A DNA stretch of 64,000 nt, taken from positions 1 through 64,000 of the forward strand of contig JAJDUZ010000071.1 of assembly GCA_022826385.1 (NCBI GenBank), given 5' to 3'. The notes beneath the pieces are model-generated. The model saw only the letters and a list, made by a program, of their open reading frames with translations. It did not search any database and was not told the origin of the DNA. Source of the stretch: Silicimonas sp. GTDB taxonomy: Bacteria > Pseudomonadota > Alphaproteobacteria > Rhodobacterales > Rhodobacteraceae. Positions within the stretch are counted from its first letter, which is position 1. Every line of letters starts with the position of its first letter. Position numbers and translations under genes: made by a program. Positions 56,291 through 64,000 of the stretch are shown here, piece after piece.

Positions 56291-57469
56291 ATGCAGATTG
56301 ATGTTTTCACCGCCAACCTAACTTCCGCCGAAAACGCGCAGACGCAGCTTGAGGCATGGATGCAATCCAAAAGCAGCGCGCCCAATTTCGTCGCTCTGCA
56401 TCAAAGTGTGACCACATTGGATTTCGGACTGAACGCCGCGTTGCCGGGGCCGACCATGCTGCACGGCGCGACGTCCTGTCTTGGCGTGATGGGCCGCCAG
56501 GGTCCGATGATCGAAAACGGTGCGGGCGCCTTCGCCATCTGGGACCCCAAAGGCGACTATGGAACCGCCATGGCCGAGATCGAAGACGATCCGCGCAAAG
56601 CGGCTGCCGCAGCCACAGCCGATGCGCTTCTTGCCGCCGATCGGCCCGGCGAAGCGCCCGACCTGATCTGGATCTCGGCCTCGCCCGGCAGTGAGGAGTT
56701 GATCCTTGCCGGTGTCGAAGACGTTGTCGGGCAAAACGTTCCCATCCTGGGCGGCAGCGCGGCCGACAATTCGGTGTCGGGCGAATGGCGGGTGTTCGAC
56801 CGAACCCGGACTTTGGCGAATGGCGTGATCGTGTCCGTGCTCTTCCCCTCGACTCCGCTCAGCTTTGCCTATCACAACGGCTATGCGCCGACCTTGCTGA
56901 CGGGAACGGTAACAGCGGCCTCCGGTCGCTTGCTGCAAGAGATTGACGGCAGACCGGCGGCCGATGTCTATCGCGAGTGGATCGGGCCCGGTGCCATACC
57001 GGAAGACGTCACCGAAACAACGCCGATACTCTCGGAAAGCACGCTGACACCGTTGGGGCAGTATCTGGAAAGCGTTGGCGACGTGCCCTACTACCTTTTG
57101 GCCCATCCGGCTGGGCTGACAACTGACGGCGCATTGGAACTGTTTGCCGATGTCTCGGTCGGGGATCAACTGACCCTGATGACCGGCTCGCCTGACCAGT
57201 TGACGCAGCGCGCCGGCAAGGTTGCCGCGCTGGCGGCACAGTCGGCCAATATGACGCCCGACAAGATCGCAGGCGCCCTGATGGTGTATTGCGGCGGTTG
57301 TATGTTGGCCGTTCAGGATCGCTTGAGTGACGTCACCGACGGTGTCGCCGACGCCTTGCCGGGAGTGCCCTATCTGGGCATCTACACTTTCGGAGAGCAG
57401 GGCGTTGTTCTTGATGGCCGCAATCGTCATGGCAACTTGATGATCTCGGCAGTAGTCTTTGGCGCCTGA
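56291..57469 (+). CDS. FIST-domain sensory protein (NosP-like)
   Basis: A 392-residue protein with FIST_N and FIST_C domains, no other domain and no signal peptide. Typical segments are LHGATSCLGVMG, DLIWISASPGSEE, VPILGGSAADN and MVYCGGCMLAVQDRL. Length and the lack of an output domain match NosP proteins. In Pseudomonas, Vibrio and Legionella these are haem-containing nitric oxide sensors that tune a histidine kinase encoded next to them. A hybrid kinase follows 17 bases downstream here, so a sensor-kinase pair is likely. Haem binding is inferred. The ribosome site is AAAGGA. Confidence 0.88.
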   Translation: MQIDVFTANLTSAENAQTQLEAWMQSKSSAPNFVALHQSVTTLDFGLNAALPGPTMLHGATSCLGVMGRQGPMIENGAGAFAIWDPKGDYGTAMAEIEDDPRKAAAAATADALLAADRPGEAPDLIWISASPGSEELILAGVEDVVGQNVPILGGSAADNSVSGEWRVFDRTRTLANGVIVSVLFPSTPLSFAYHNGYAPTLLTGTVTAASGRLLQEIDGRPAADVYREWIGPGAIPEDVTETTPILSESTLTPLGQYLESVGDVPYYLLAHPAGLTTDGALELFADVSVGDQLTLMTGSPDQLTQRAGKVAALAAQSANMTPDKIAGALMVYCGGCMLAVQDRLSDVTDGVADALPGVPYLGIYTFGEQGVVLDGRNRHGNLMISAVVFGA

Positions 57470-57486
57470 GGGCGTGGAGACAGGCC

Positions 57487-60255
57487 ATGAACGATGATGA
57501 GCGGCTGAGAGAAGCTCTTCTGGAGCTCGAGCTATTGCGGGGACGCGAGGCGGAGCGCCTGCGCGAGACCAGTGCCTTGCTCGCCGCGCTTGAGGCCCTG
57601 ACCGGCTCTGCCGACATCAATGACGGCATGGCCTCGCTTCTGGAACATGCGAAGGACGCGCTCGGATGCGACCGGGTCGCCTTCTTCGAGAACAACGACG
57701 GCGTATTGGTCGACAGCTCGCCGGGCGCCGCCGCTCAGGACCGCCCCCGCTGGAAGGCTCCGGGGTTAGTGACCCGACCGCGCCGCATCATCGATGTCGC
57801 GGCGGTTGCGGGCTTGTGGGAGACGCCGCCAGACCAGTTCGCCTCGATGCGATCCCTGTTGACAGTCCCGTTTGGCGAAGACCCGCAACGCGTTGTTCTG
57901 ACAGCCTTTTCCAAAGAACGGGGTTTCTTCTCTGCAGCAGATGCCGACTTGCTGGCCCGCATGGCGACCGTTGCCAGCCAAGCCATCCTTCGACGCAGCC
58001 TTGAAAGCCGGAATGCCTTTCTGGCCGCGGTGATCGATAAATCTCCGGTATCGGTTGCCATTGCCGACGTGGGCGAGGAGTTGCCGCTGGTCTATGTGAA
58101 CGACGCGTTTCTGGAGCTGACCGGATATGACCGCTCCGAGATCCTTGGACAGAATTGTCGGCTTCTGTCGGCAGAAGATCCGAACAGCGATGTCCGCCGC
58201 GAGATACGGAAAACGGTACAACAGCGCACGTCCGGCACCTTCACCCTGCGCAATCGCAAGAAATCTGGCGAGATATTCTGGAACGAGCTTCGCCTGTTCC
58301 CGGTGCATGACGCGCATGGAGACATTAGCCACATCGTTGCGACACAAACGGATGCAACGCAACGGATGCAGGCCGAGATGGACCGGGACGCGGCCCGGCG
58401 GCGGCTGGAAGGTGCGTTGACGGCGACGACCGAGGCGTTCCTTGTGCTGGGCAAAGACGGCAATGTCCGGTTCACGAATGCCTCGTTCGATGCCTTGCTG
58501 GCCCCCATGGCCGTCGCGCGAGACGAAATCCTGCCGGACGCCGCGGTGGCCCTTCTGCTGGGCAACCGCTATCGCGGTCGAACGGCAAACCCGATCGACG
58601 CCTTTTCCAACGATCTCAACCACGAGATCGCGACATCGGATGGCCGCCAGTTTATCGTCCGGGCGCGCTCGATCCCCGACGGCGGCGCCGTGATCGCAGC
58701 GTCGGACATTACCCAGATCAAGGTCAACGAACGCGCACTGCGCCAGCGCCTTGCCGTTATCGAGCGCAGCCAGGACGGAGTTGCGATCGGCGACAGGGAC
58801 GGACGCCTGATCGACGTGAACCCCAGCTTGCTGGCGCTTTGGGGCTGTGACAGCGAAGAAGACGTCATGGGGCGCAAGTGGACGCGGTTCTATGACCCGT
58901 CGTCAGCGGAAGCCTTCACCACCAGCGAAGCGTGGTTCCAGCGCACCGGCGTTTGGCGCGGCGAAGCCGAGATCACGCGGGACGGCACGGTCTTTGTTCA
59001 TGACGTTTCGTTGAGTTTGATCCCTGAGGTTGGCAGCGTTTTGATCGTCCGCGACATCACCGAACGACGCCGAAACACCGAGGAACGCGCCGAGCTTCGC
59101 CGGCGCCTTGACCGGGCGCAGATGCAGGAACGGTTGCATCAGGTGTCGGCGGGTTTGGCCCATGATTTCAACAATTTGCTATCCGCCATTCTTGGATCGG
59201 CGGCCTTGATCGAAGGGGCGGAAGGCTTGCCCGGCGACGCACGCGATGCCGTGAAACGCATCCAGCTGGCCGCCAACCGCGCGGCAGAACTGACGGACGG
59301 ATTCCTTGATCTTGGCGACCGAGAGAAGACGGCGGAACCTGTCGAACTGGGCGCGATACTGCGCAACACCGTCGACCTTGCACGCGGCGGGGCGCCTCGG
59401 GGCGTTCGGCTTTCAGCGTCGCTTCAGGACACGCCCCTGATGGTCGAGGCCAGCCAGACCGACATCCTGCAGGTCGTCATGAATCTTGTGGTCAACGGGA
59501 TCGATGCGCACGAAGGCGCACCCGGCGAAGTCCGGGTCTCTGTGCGGCGCGGCGCGCCTGACGCCGATGCGCATATCGTCGTCGGAACACCAGAGCCCGG
59601 TTGCACCTATGCCGCCATCATGGTCGAGGATGCCGGCAAGGGCATGGCGCCCGAGACACTGGCAAAGGTGCTAGAGCCTTACTTCACCACCAAAGGCAAT
59701 TCCGGAACCGGGCTTGGGCTGGCCATTGTCGGTTCCATCATCGCCGATAACGATGCAGTTCTGCAGGTCGACACGGAACTCGGACGAGGCACGGTCTTTA
59801 CGGTTTGGTGGCCTGTTGCGTCAGCCGACGAACACGTCTCGCAGCGACCCGTCTCACGTGGTCTGCCCCGCACACATCTGCCCATTCTCGTCTTGGACGA
59901 CGTCCCGGATGTCGCCGCTGCGATTGCGTCCGAATTGACAACAGCAGGCTACGAAGTGGCCGAAACCAACGACCCGGAAGTGGCGCTTGAGACCATTGCC
60001 GAAGACCCGGATGGATGGGCCTGCCTTGTCACGGACTACGACATGCCGGGCATGACGGGCGGTGACCTGATCGGCCAGCTTGAACTTGCCGCGCCCGATT
60101 TGCCGGTGATCGTCGTCAGTGCATTGGCGCGACGCTTGACCGACAAAAGACTGGCAACCGCAACAGCGGTTTTGCAGAAGCCGGTAAACAGGGATAAGCT
60201 TCTGGCAGCCGTGCGCAGTGCAACGACCGCGGCGCAGCCGAGCGGAGGCGAGTAA
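57487..60255 (+). CDS. Hybrid histidine kinase with GAF, LOV and PAS domains and C-terminal receiver
   Basis: A 922-residue soluble kinase with no membrane helix. In order: coiled coil (1-30), GAF (about 30-175), LOV domain (about 178-300), two PAS domains (about 308-415 and 420-525), HisKA with His559 in GLAHDFNNLLS, an HATPase with intact N and G boxes, and a receiver domain with Asp850 in VTDYDMPGM. The LOV domain shows VNDAFLELTGY, GQNCRLLS with adduct Cys224, NRKKSGEIFWNEL and TQTDATQR, all at positions used for flavin binding. It should respond to blue light and perhaps to the FIST protein. The start has GGAG. It is followed after one base by the LuxR-type regulator. Confidence 0.93.
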   Translation: MNDDERLREALLELELLRGREAERLRETSALLAALEALTGSADINDGMASLLEHAKDALGCDRVAFFENNDGVLVDSSPGAAAQDRPRWKAPGLVTRPRRIIDVAAVAGLWETPPDQFASMRSLLTVPFGEDPQRVVLTAFSKERGFFSAADADLLARMATVASQAILRRSLESRNAFLAAVIDKSPVSVAIADVGEELPLVYVNDAFLELTGYDRSEILGQNCRLLSAEDPNSDVRREIRKTVQQRTSGTFTLRNRKKSGEIFWNELRLFPVHDAHGDISHIVATQTDATQRMQAEMDRDAARRRLEGALTATTEAFLVLGKDGNVRFTNASFDALLAPMAVARDEILPDAAVALLLGNRYRGRTANPIDAFSNDLNHEIATSDGRQFIVRARSIPDGGAVIAASDITQIKVNERALRQRLAVIERSQDGVAIGDRDGRLIDVNPSLLALWGCDSEEDVMGRKWTRFYDPSSAEAFTTSEAWFQRTGVWRGEAEITRDGTVFVHDVSLSLIPEVGSVLIVRDITERRRNTEERAELRRRLDRAQMQERLHQVSAGLAHDFNNLLSAILGSAALIEGAEGLPGDARDAVKRIQLAANRAAELTDGFLDLGDREKTAEPVELGAILRNTVDLARGGAPRGVRLSASLQDTPLMVEASQTDILQVVMNLVVNGIDAHEGAPGEVRVSVRRGAPDADAHIVVGTPEPGCTYAAIMVEDAGKGMAPETLAKVLEPYFTTKGNSGTGLGLAIVGSIIADNDAVLQVDTELGRGTVFTVWWPVASADEHVSQRPVSRGLPRTHLPILVLDDVPDVAAAIASELTTAGYEVAETNDPEVALETIAEDPDGWACLVTDYDMPGMTGGDLIGQLELAAPDLPVIVVSALARRLTDKRLATATAVLQKPVNRDKLLAAVRSATTAAQPSGGE

Positions 60256-60256
60256 G

Positions 60257-60862
60257 GTGAGAATACTACTGGCAGATGACCACGAGCTTGTTCGAGACAC
60301 GATTGTCGCGTTCCTGACCCAACAACCCGACCTTGAAGTCGTGGCAGTCAACGATCTTTTCGAGGCAATGGACCGGGTCGACGAAGGGTTCGATCTGGTT
60401 CTTCTGGACTATTCGATGCCCGGCATGGACGGGCTCAATGGCTTGGAAAAGATGAAAGAGGCGACCCCGGCACATGTCGCGATCCTTTCCGGGTCGGCCG
60501 ATCGCAACGTGGCGCAGCAGGCGCTTGATCAGGGCGCAATCGGTTTCGTCCCAAAGACAATGGGGGCCAAGTCATTGGTCAACGCGATCCGGTTCATGGC
60601 CGAAGGCGAGGTCTATGCCCCCGTCAAGTTCATGACAGAGGCAGACGAGGAAGAGCCTCACGAACTGACCAAGGTTCTGACCGAGCGTGAGTTGCAGGTT
60701 GTCGACGGCTTGTGTCGCGGCCTGTCCAACAAGGAAATTGCGCGTGAAATCGATCTGCAGGAAGTGACCGTCAAACTTCATGTCAAAACCGCCTGCAGAA
60801 AACTTGGCGCAAAGAACAGAACGCAAGCCGCGCTGGCCGCCAAGGAAGCCGGTCTTTTCTGA
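60257..60862 (+). CDS. LuxR-type (NarL family) response regulator
   Basis: A 201-residue regulator with a receiver domain (about 1-120) and a LuxR helix-turn-helix (about 137-200: LTERELQVVDGLCRGLSNKE and on). The acidic pocket is ADDH at residues 6-9, the phosphoacceptor is Asp51 in LLDYSMPGMDG, and the conserved lysine is in FVPKTM. Translation begins at GTG 60257, one base after the kinase stop, with GGAGG upstream. It is the likely output of the FIST/LOV-kinase module and may control the exopolysaccharide genes directly downstream. In Pseudomonas a NosP-kinase locus also has a LuxR-type regulator nearby. Confidence 0.93.
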   Translation: MRILLADDHELVRDTIVAFLTQQPDLEVVAVNDLFEAMDRVDEGFDLVLLDYSMPGMDGLNGLEKMKEATPAHVAILSGSADRNVAQQALDQGAIGFVPKTMGAKSLVNAIRFMAEGEVYAPVKFMTEADEEEPHELTKVLTERELQVVDGLCRGLSNKEIAREIDLQEVTVKLHVKTACRKLGAKNRTQAALAAKEAGLF

Positions 60863-60863
60863 G

Positions 60864-60898
60864 CTATCCGAAAGGATAGAAACCCATCCGCAAGGATG
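60864..60898 (+). repeat. Two GNRA-tetraloop hairpins after the response regulator gene
   Basis: CTATCC-GAAA-GGATAG (60864-60879) and CATCC-GCAA-GGATG (60885-60898) share the core ATCCGNAAGGAT. Both have GNRA loops, which are very stable in RNA. They begin one base after the response regulator stop, and no T run follows. They could stabilise the upstream message or form part of the leader of the exopolysaccharide genes. Confidence 0.75.
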
Positions 60899-60931
60899 CG
60901 CCACCTGTACCGCCGCGACGCGGAAAAACGG

Positions 60932-60946
60932 TTAACTGTCAGTTAA
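60932..60946. promoter_or_regulatory. Palindromic TTAACTG-T-CAGTTAA box before the chain-length gene
   Basis: This 15-base perfect inverted repeat also fits TTAA-N7-TTAA, the CtrA pattern. It ends 25 bases before the start of the Wzz-like gene, so it would overlap or sit just downstream of a promoter. That position suits repression more than activation. Confidence 0.55.
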
Positions 60947-60971
60947 TTAAGGAGCCGAAGGAGAAGCTCCA

Positions 60972-62390
60972 ATGCTGACCAAGTTCCGATTGTTCCGAAG
61001 CCGCCCAAGCGTTGCACGGGTCGTCACCGGTGGACGTCTCAATGATGCAGGCCGCCTGCCACGCTATGCCTTGATCTTCGGGCTCTTGGCGGCAGCGCTT
61101 TGGGCGCCTATCATCACGTATCTGCGCCTGACCCCGGAAACGTTCGTGTCAGACGTATCGCTCATCCTGCCGGGCTCGGGGGCGCAGGCCTCGGTCAGCC
61201 TCGCCGACCTTGGACAAGCGTCGTCCTCCGCCTCCTCGGCCTTCTCATCGTCCCGTGTCAGCCCGACGCAAACCTACAAGCGGCTTCTGGCCGCAAACCG
61301 CACCCTGCAACGCGCGGCCGACGGGCTGGAGCTGGAACGCGATGAGTTGGGTGCACCCCGGATCAAGCTGGTCGACGAGACCTCGCTTATTCACTTCTCG
61401 ATGTCAGGGCCGTCGCCCGAAGCCGCGCAACGCCGTGCCGACGCCGTTCTGAAGGTGTTCCTCGACGAGCTGGACGCCCTGCGCGCCGACGAACTGAAGC
61501 ACCGCCAGCGGGCTGCGCGTTTTGCAATCGTCGACTATGAACGCGCGGTCGAGAACCTGCGCGAAAAGATCGCCGAAGTGCAGCAATCCAGTGGCTTGGT
61601 GTCGTTCGATCACTTCAAGGACATCGTTGCAGAACGCGATGATTTGGCCGGCCGCGTGGAAGAAGCGCGCACAGCGAAAGGGGTTGCGGATGCTTCACTG
61701 AAGTCGCTCGCAAGCCAGTTGGACACAACGCCTGAAATCGCAGCGCTGAACCTGCGCCTGCTGGCCGACCCGGAAATTCAGGACCTTGCCAAGACGCTGG
61801 CCTCGCAACACTCGACACTAGCCGAAGCCGAAGGGCGGTTCGGAGCGCGTCACCCTGCGGTGACAAGCGCGTGGCACGCCGTCTCGGGCACCGAGGCCCG
61901 TCTTGCGCAGCGCGGACGCGTGATCGGGGGAGAGCAGGTCATGCTCGCATCCACCCAGTTCGACTTCGCCCCAGATACGGCCCGCACGTCGTTGATGGCG
62001 GAACTGGTTGCGATGTCGGCCGAATGTGAAAGCAAGGCAGCGGCGTTGGCGTCGGTCGAAGCGCAACTGGAAGAAATAGACACCCGTATTGCCAGTCTTG
62101 CGTCGCAGGCCGCGCGTCTCGACGATTTGTCCCGCGACTATCAGGTTGCAGAGGCCGTGTTCGCCTCGGCCCTTGCGCGGACTGACACCTCGAAAGCCGA
62201 AGTCTATGCCTCGTACCCGCTGGTACAGGTTCTGGCGGACGCGTCTCTTCCTGACACGGCAAGCTCACCCCGGCCCAAGATCGCTCTGGCGGCAGGCGTC
62301 GCGGCGACGCTGATGCTGCTGATGGCGCTGGCAGTCGCTTGGCTGCGCCAGCCCCTGGTCAACAAGCTTCTGAACTCGGGCGCCGCGTGA
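60972..62390 (+). CDS. Wzz/GumC-like exopolysaccharide chain-length or export protein
   Basis: A 472-residue inner-membrane protein with two flanking helices (about 33-52 and 435-457) and a long periplasmic coiled-coil region (about 160-400), the polysaccharide co-polymerase layout. There is no tyrosine-kinase domain at the C-terminus. It would set chain length or bridge to an export pore in Wzx/Wzy-dependent export. The ribosome site is AAGGAG. Its stop overlaps the next gene's GTG start (GTGA). Confidence 0.85.
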   Translation: MLTKFRLFRSRPSVARVVTGGRLNDAGRLPRYALIFGLLAAALWAPIITYLRLTPETFVSDVSLILPGSGAQASVSLADLGQASSSASSAFSSSRVSPTQTYKRLLAANRTLQRAADGLELERDELGAPRIKLVDETSLIHFSMSGPSPEAAQRRADAVLKVFLDELDALRADELKHRQRAARFAIVDYERAVENLREKIAEVQQSSGLVSFDHFKDIVAERDDLAGRVEEARTAKGVADASLKSLASQLDTTPEIAALNLRLLADPEIQDLAKTLASQHSTLAEAEGRFGARHPAVTSAWHAVSGTEARLAQRGRVIGGEQVMLASTQFDFAPDTARTSLMAELVAMSAECESKAAALASVEAQLEEIDTRIASLASQAARLDDLSRDYQVAEAVFASALARTDTSKAEVYASYPLVQVLADASLPDTASSPRPKIALAAGVAATLMLLMALAVAWLRQPLVNKLLNSGAA

Positions 62391-63637
62391 CGCTGCCCGA
62401 GCAAATCGTCAGCCGAACGCTGGTCTGGACTTGGGGCTTTTATGTTCTGGGTGCGCTCTATGTCGTCGGCCCTGTTCTTGCATTCGTGCTGGCGGGCTTT
62501 GCGGCGCTGGCCTTGTATCTTGGCCCGGCCATGCGCTCGGACCTGCAGCCAACCGGTTCGATCCCGTGGCTGGTGTGGCTTTGGGGGGTCGGCATGCTTG
62601 TTATGCTGGTCGCTCTTTGGGTTGGACATATCGACTGGGGTTTGGGCCTGACCAAGACAATCAAGTCGTCCATCGGGTGGGCCAAGGGATGGGCGCTGCT
62701 CGCCCTATTCCCGCTGGCAGGCGCGGTTCTGCAGATCCGCCGGGACGTTGTTGTGCGCGCGCATTCGCGTCTGGCGCTTGCCACGCTCTGCATACTGCCA
62801 ATCCTGATCGTGGCCCCCCATATCGGGTTGCCCGGGCGCCTCTACACCTCGCCGCTGAAAGCCATAGGGGGAGTCGGTCCGGACTTCTTCACCGTCTTCC
62901 TCTATAAGGTTGAGTCTGCGAGTGGGGCGGCCCGCTGGCAGTTCTATGCCCCTTGGTCGCCCTTTGCCGGATTGCTTGGGGTCATCATGGTTCTCTTCGC
63001 ACTCGAAGAGAAAAAACACTTCTGGTTGATCGTCGGGTGCCTCGCCGGGGTTGCGATGATCCTGATGTCGAAGTCCAGAATGAGCCTTGTGGCCCTCGTT
63101 GTCGCCAGTGTTGGGCCGCGCATGATGCCCTTGATGCTCCGCGTCTGGGCATGGGGCGCGGCAGCTGCGTTGACGGCTTCGTTGGCTGCTTTGTGGGGAA
63201 CCTTGGTGTTGGCTGTCGAGGACTCGATCCAAAGCTTCAGGTCGGCGCGCGCGGACAGCACAAGGGTTCGGGAAACGCTTCAACGCATTGCACGCGAACG
63301 GTGGGCAAACGAGTCGGTCTGGTTTGGCCATGGACAGATTGAGCCCGGCCCTCATCTTGTCGAATACATGCCGATCGGATCGCATCACACTTGGTGGTCT
63401 TTGCTGTTCATTAAAGGCTTGGTCGGGTTTCTGGCGTTTGCGGTCCCCTTCGTTGCGCATTTCCTATACGTGGCGCGCGACGCGGTCTTTCATCCGCAGG
63501 GGCGCTTGCCATTCGGTATTCTGCTCGTCTTCCTGATCCTCAGCATGGGCGAGAATATTGAGATCGAGACCTACCTTTTGTGGCCCGCACTCCTCATGCT
63601 GGGTATACACCTGAGAGAAGTCGCCGACCGCGCTTAA
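62387..63637 (+). CDS. O-antigen ligase/Wzy-like polysaccharide polymerase
   Basis: A 416-residue membrane protein with about ten hydrophobic segments. It has a large periplasmic loop containing the Wzy_C/ligase-type signature (FGHGQIEPGPHLVEYMPIGS followed by HHTWWSLLFIKGLVGF). It would join repeat units of an exopolysaccharide. Translation is taken to start at GTG 62387 inside the stop of the chain-length gene, which explains the tight coupling. Ligase and polymerase functions cannot be separated from sequence. Confidence 0.85.
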   Translation: MTLPEQIVSRTLVWTWGFYVLGALYVVGPVLAFVLAGFAALALYLGPAMRSDLQPTGSIPWLVWLWGVGMLVMLVALWVGHIDWGLGLTKTIKSSIGWAKGWALLALFPLAGAVLQIRRDVVVRAHSRLALATLCILPILIVAPHIGLPGRLYTSPLKAIGGVGPDFFTVFLYKVESASGAARWQFYAPWSPFAGLLGVIMVLFALEEKKHFWLIVGCLAGVAMILMSKSRMSLVALVVASVGPRMMPLMLRVWAWGAAAALTASLAALWGTLVLAVEDSIQSFRSARADSTRVRETLQRIARERWANESVWFGHGQIEPGPHLVEYMPIGSHHTWWSLLFIKGLVGFLAFAVPFVAHFLYVARDAVFHPQGRLPFGILLVFLILSMGENIEIETYLLWPALLMLGIHLREVADRA

Positions 63638-63638
63638 C

Positions 63639-64000
63639 TCAGGCCGCAAGACCGGCGATCAACGCCCCCCACCCTCGCGCGCAATGGGCTTCGGCCCGCA
63701 TCGCGATTTGCCGCGCTTTCACCTGGTGATGTGGATTCGACCGGCCCGGCAATGACCGCAGCGCCTCGGCCCAATCCCGAACCGTCAGTCGTTGAACCGG
63801 AATGGCGCCGTTCAGGCTGTGATCGAGAAGACCGTCGACACGCGACACCAACAGCGGACGCCCTGCCGCCATCGCTTCAAGCGCCACCAGCCCATAAGGC
63901 TCACGACGGGACGGCATCGCCACCGCGTCGACACGGGCCATGGCACCTGCGGGGTCATCCGTGAACCCGTGGAACACGATGCGCGGATCTCCCTGTGCCA
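63639..64000 (-). CDS. Glycosyltransferase family 4-like protein, partial (N-terminus outside window)
   Basis: The last 120 or so residues of a GT-B glycosyltransferase. The C-terminal donor-binding motif appears as AMPSRREPYGLVALEAMAAGRPLLVSRVDG (an E-x7-E pattern), quoted only as a landmark, preceded by FHGFTDDPAG. It would add a sugar to the growing lipid-linked unit. The reading frame is open to the window edge. It is convergent with the polymerase gene, one base apart. Confidence 0.88.
   Translation of the reverse strand, partial: AQGDPRIVFHGFTDDPAGAMARVDAVAMPSRREPYGLVALEAMAAGRPLLVSRVDGLLDHSLNGAIPVQRLTVRDWAEALRSLPGRSNPHHQVKARQIAMRAEAHCARGWGALIAGLAA

Noticed and set aside
1-64000. CRISPR arrays, insertion sequences, phage genes or integration sites
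   Set aside because: No regularly spaced repeats, transposase or integrase reading frames, or flanking direct repeats beside the tRNA were seen.

Overview
The window is GC-rich, tightly packed chromosomal DNA. It looks like a marine alphaproteobacterium of the Rhodobacteraceae (Roseobacter group). The reasons are paired TRAP transporters (TAXI and DctPQM types), the cobS...J-protein/bolA...cobT neighbourhood, several small proteins of a kind I associate with this family, TTAA-N7-TTAA boxes of the CtrA type, and a DctD-like regulator lacking GAFTGA, as is known for Rhodobacter NtrC. No phage, insertion sequence or CRISPR array is visible. The only structural RNA gene recognised is one tRNA-Leu.

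Layout. 1-7.1 kb is a catabolic-looking cluster: a partial sulfatase, a fused TRAP-TAXI permease and its binding protein on the minus strand; a glutathione transferase coupled to a second sulfatase/phosphonate-monoester-hydrolase-like enzyme on the plus strand; and a convergent D-lyxose ketol-isomerase. 7.2-19.4 kb is housekeeping: flavodoxin-like protein, acyltransferase, PepN, malate synthase G with a GlcG-like protein, a glutamine-amidotransferase-class hydrolase, a lytic transglycosylase and GatB. 19.4-30 kb holds a GGDEF/EAL protein, CobS, a chemoreceptor with a duplicated sensor domain, MsrB, a J-domain protein, BolA and CobT. 30-39 kb holds an M24 peptidase, a ClC channel, PxpA, two c-type cytochromes beside a LysR regulator, and trigger factor. 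39.5-46.3 kb is a complete C4-dicarboxylate-type TRAP system (DctM, DctQ, a YjbR-like protein, DctP) with its two-component pair DctD/DctB. 46.4-53.3 kb has tRNA-Leu, RpiA, glutathione reductase, HflK/HflC, a DUF2065 protein and serine ammonia-lyase.

The most interesting region is 53.4-64 kb. It has a single-domain globin, GalU, and a protein fusing a WecG/TagA-type glycosyltransferase to an initiating sugar-phosphate transferase. These are followed by a FIST-domain protein, a hybrid histidine kinase with a convincing LOV (blue-light) domain, and a LuxR-type response regulator. Next come a Wzz-like chain-length protein, a Wzy/O-antigen-ligase-like polymerase and a partial glycosyltransferase. 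The arrangement suggests that light and possibly nitric oxide signals control exopolysaccharide and surface attachment. CtrA-like boxes lie at both ends of the signalling module.

Non-coding structure also stands out. There are two clusters of tandem perfect hairpins with very short loops (16976-17075 and 46610-46654). A composite repeat of hairpins plus a conserved GGATATTTCAGG-like box occurs four times, each copy just downstream of a gene and in the sense direction of that gene (27.9, 39.4, 51.3 and 51.5 kb). Two GNRA-tetraloop hairpins directly follow the LuxR regulator. All functional assignments are read from protein motifs by eye; no database search was run.
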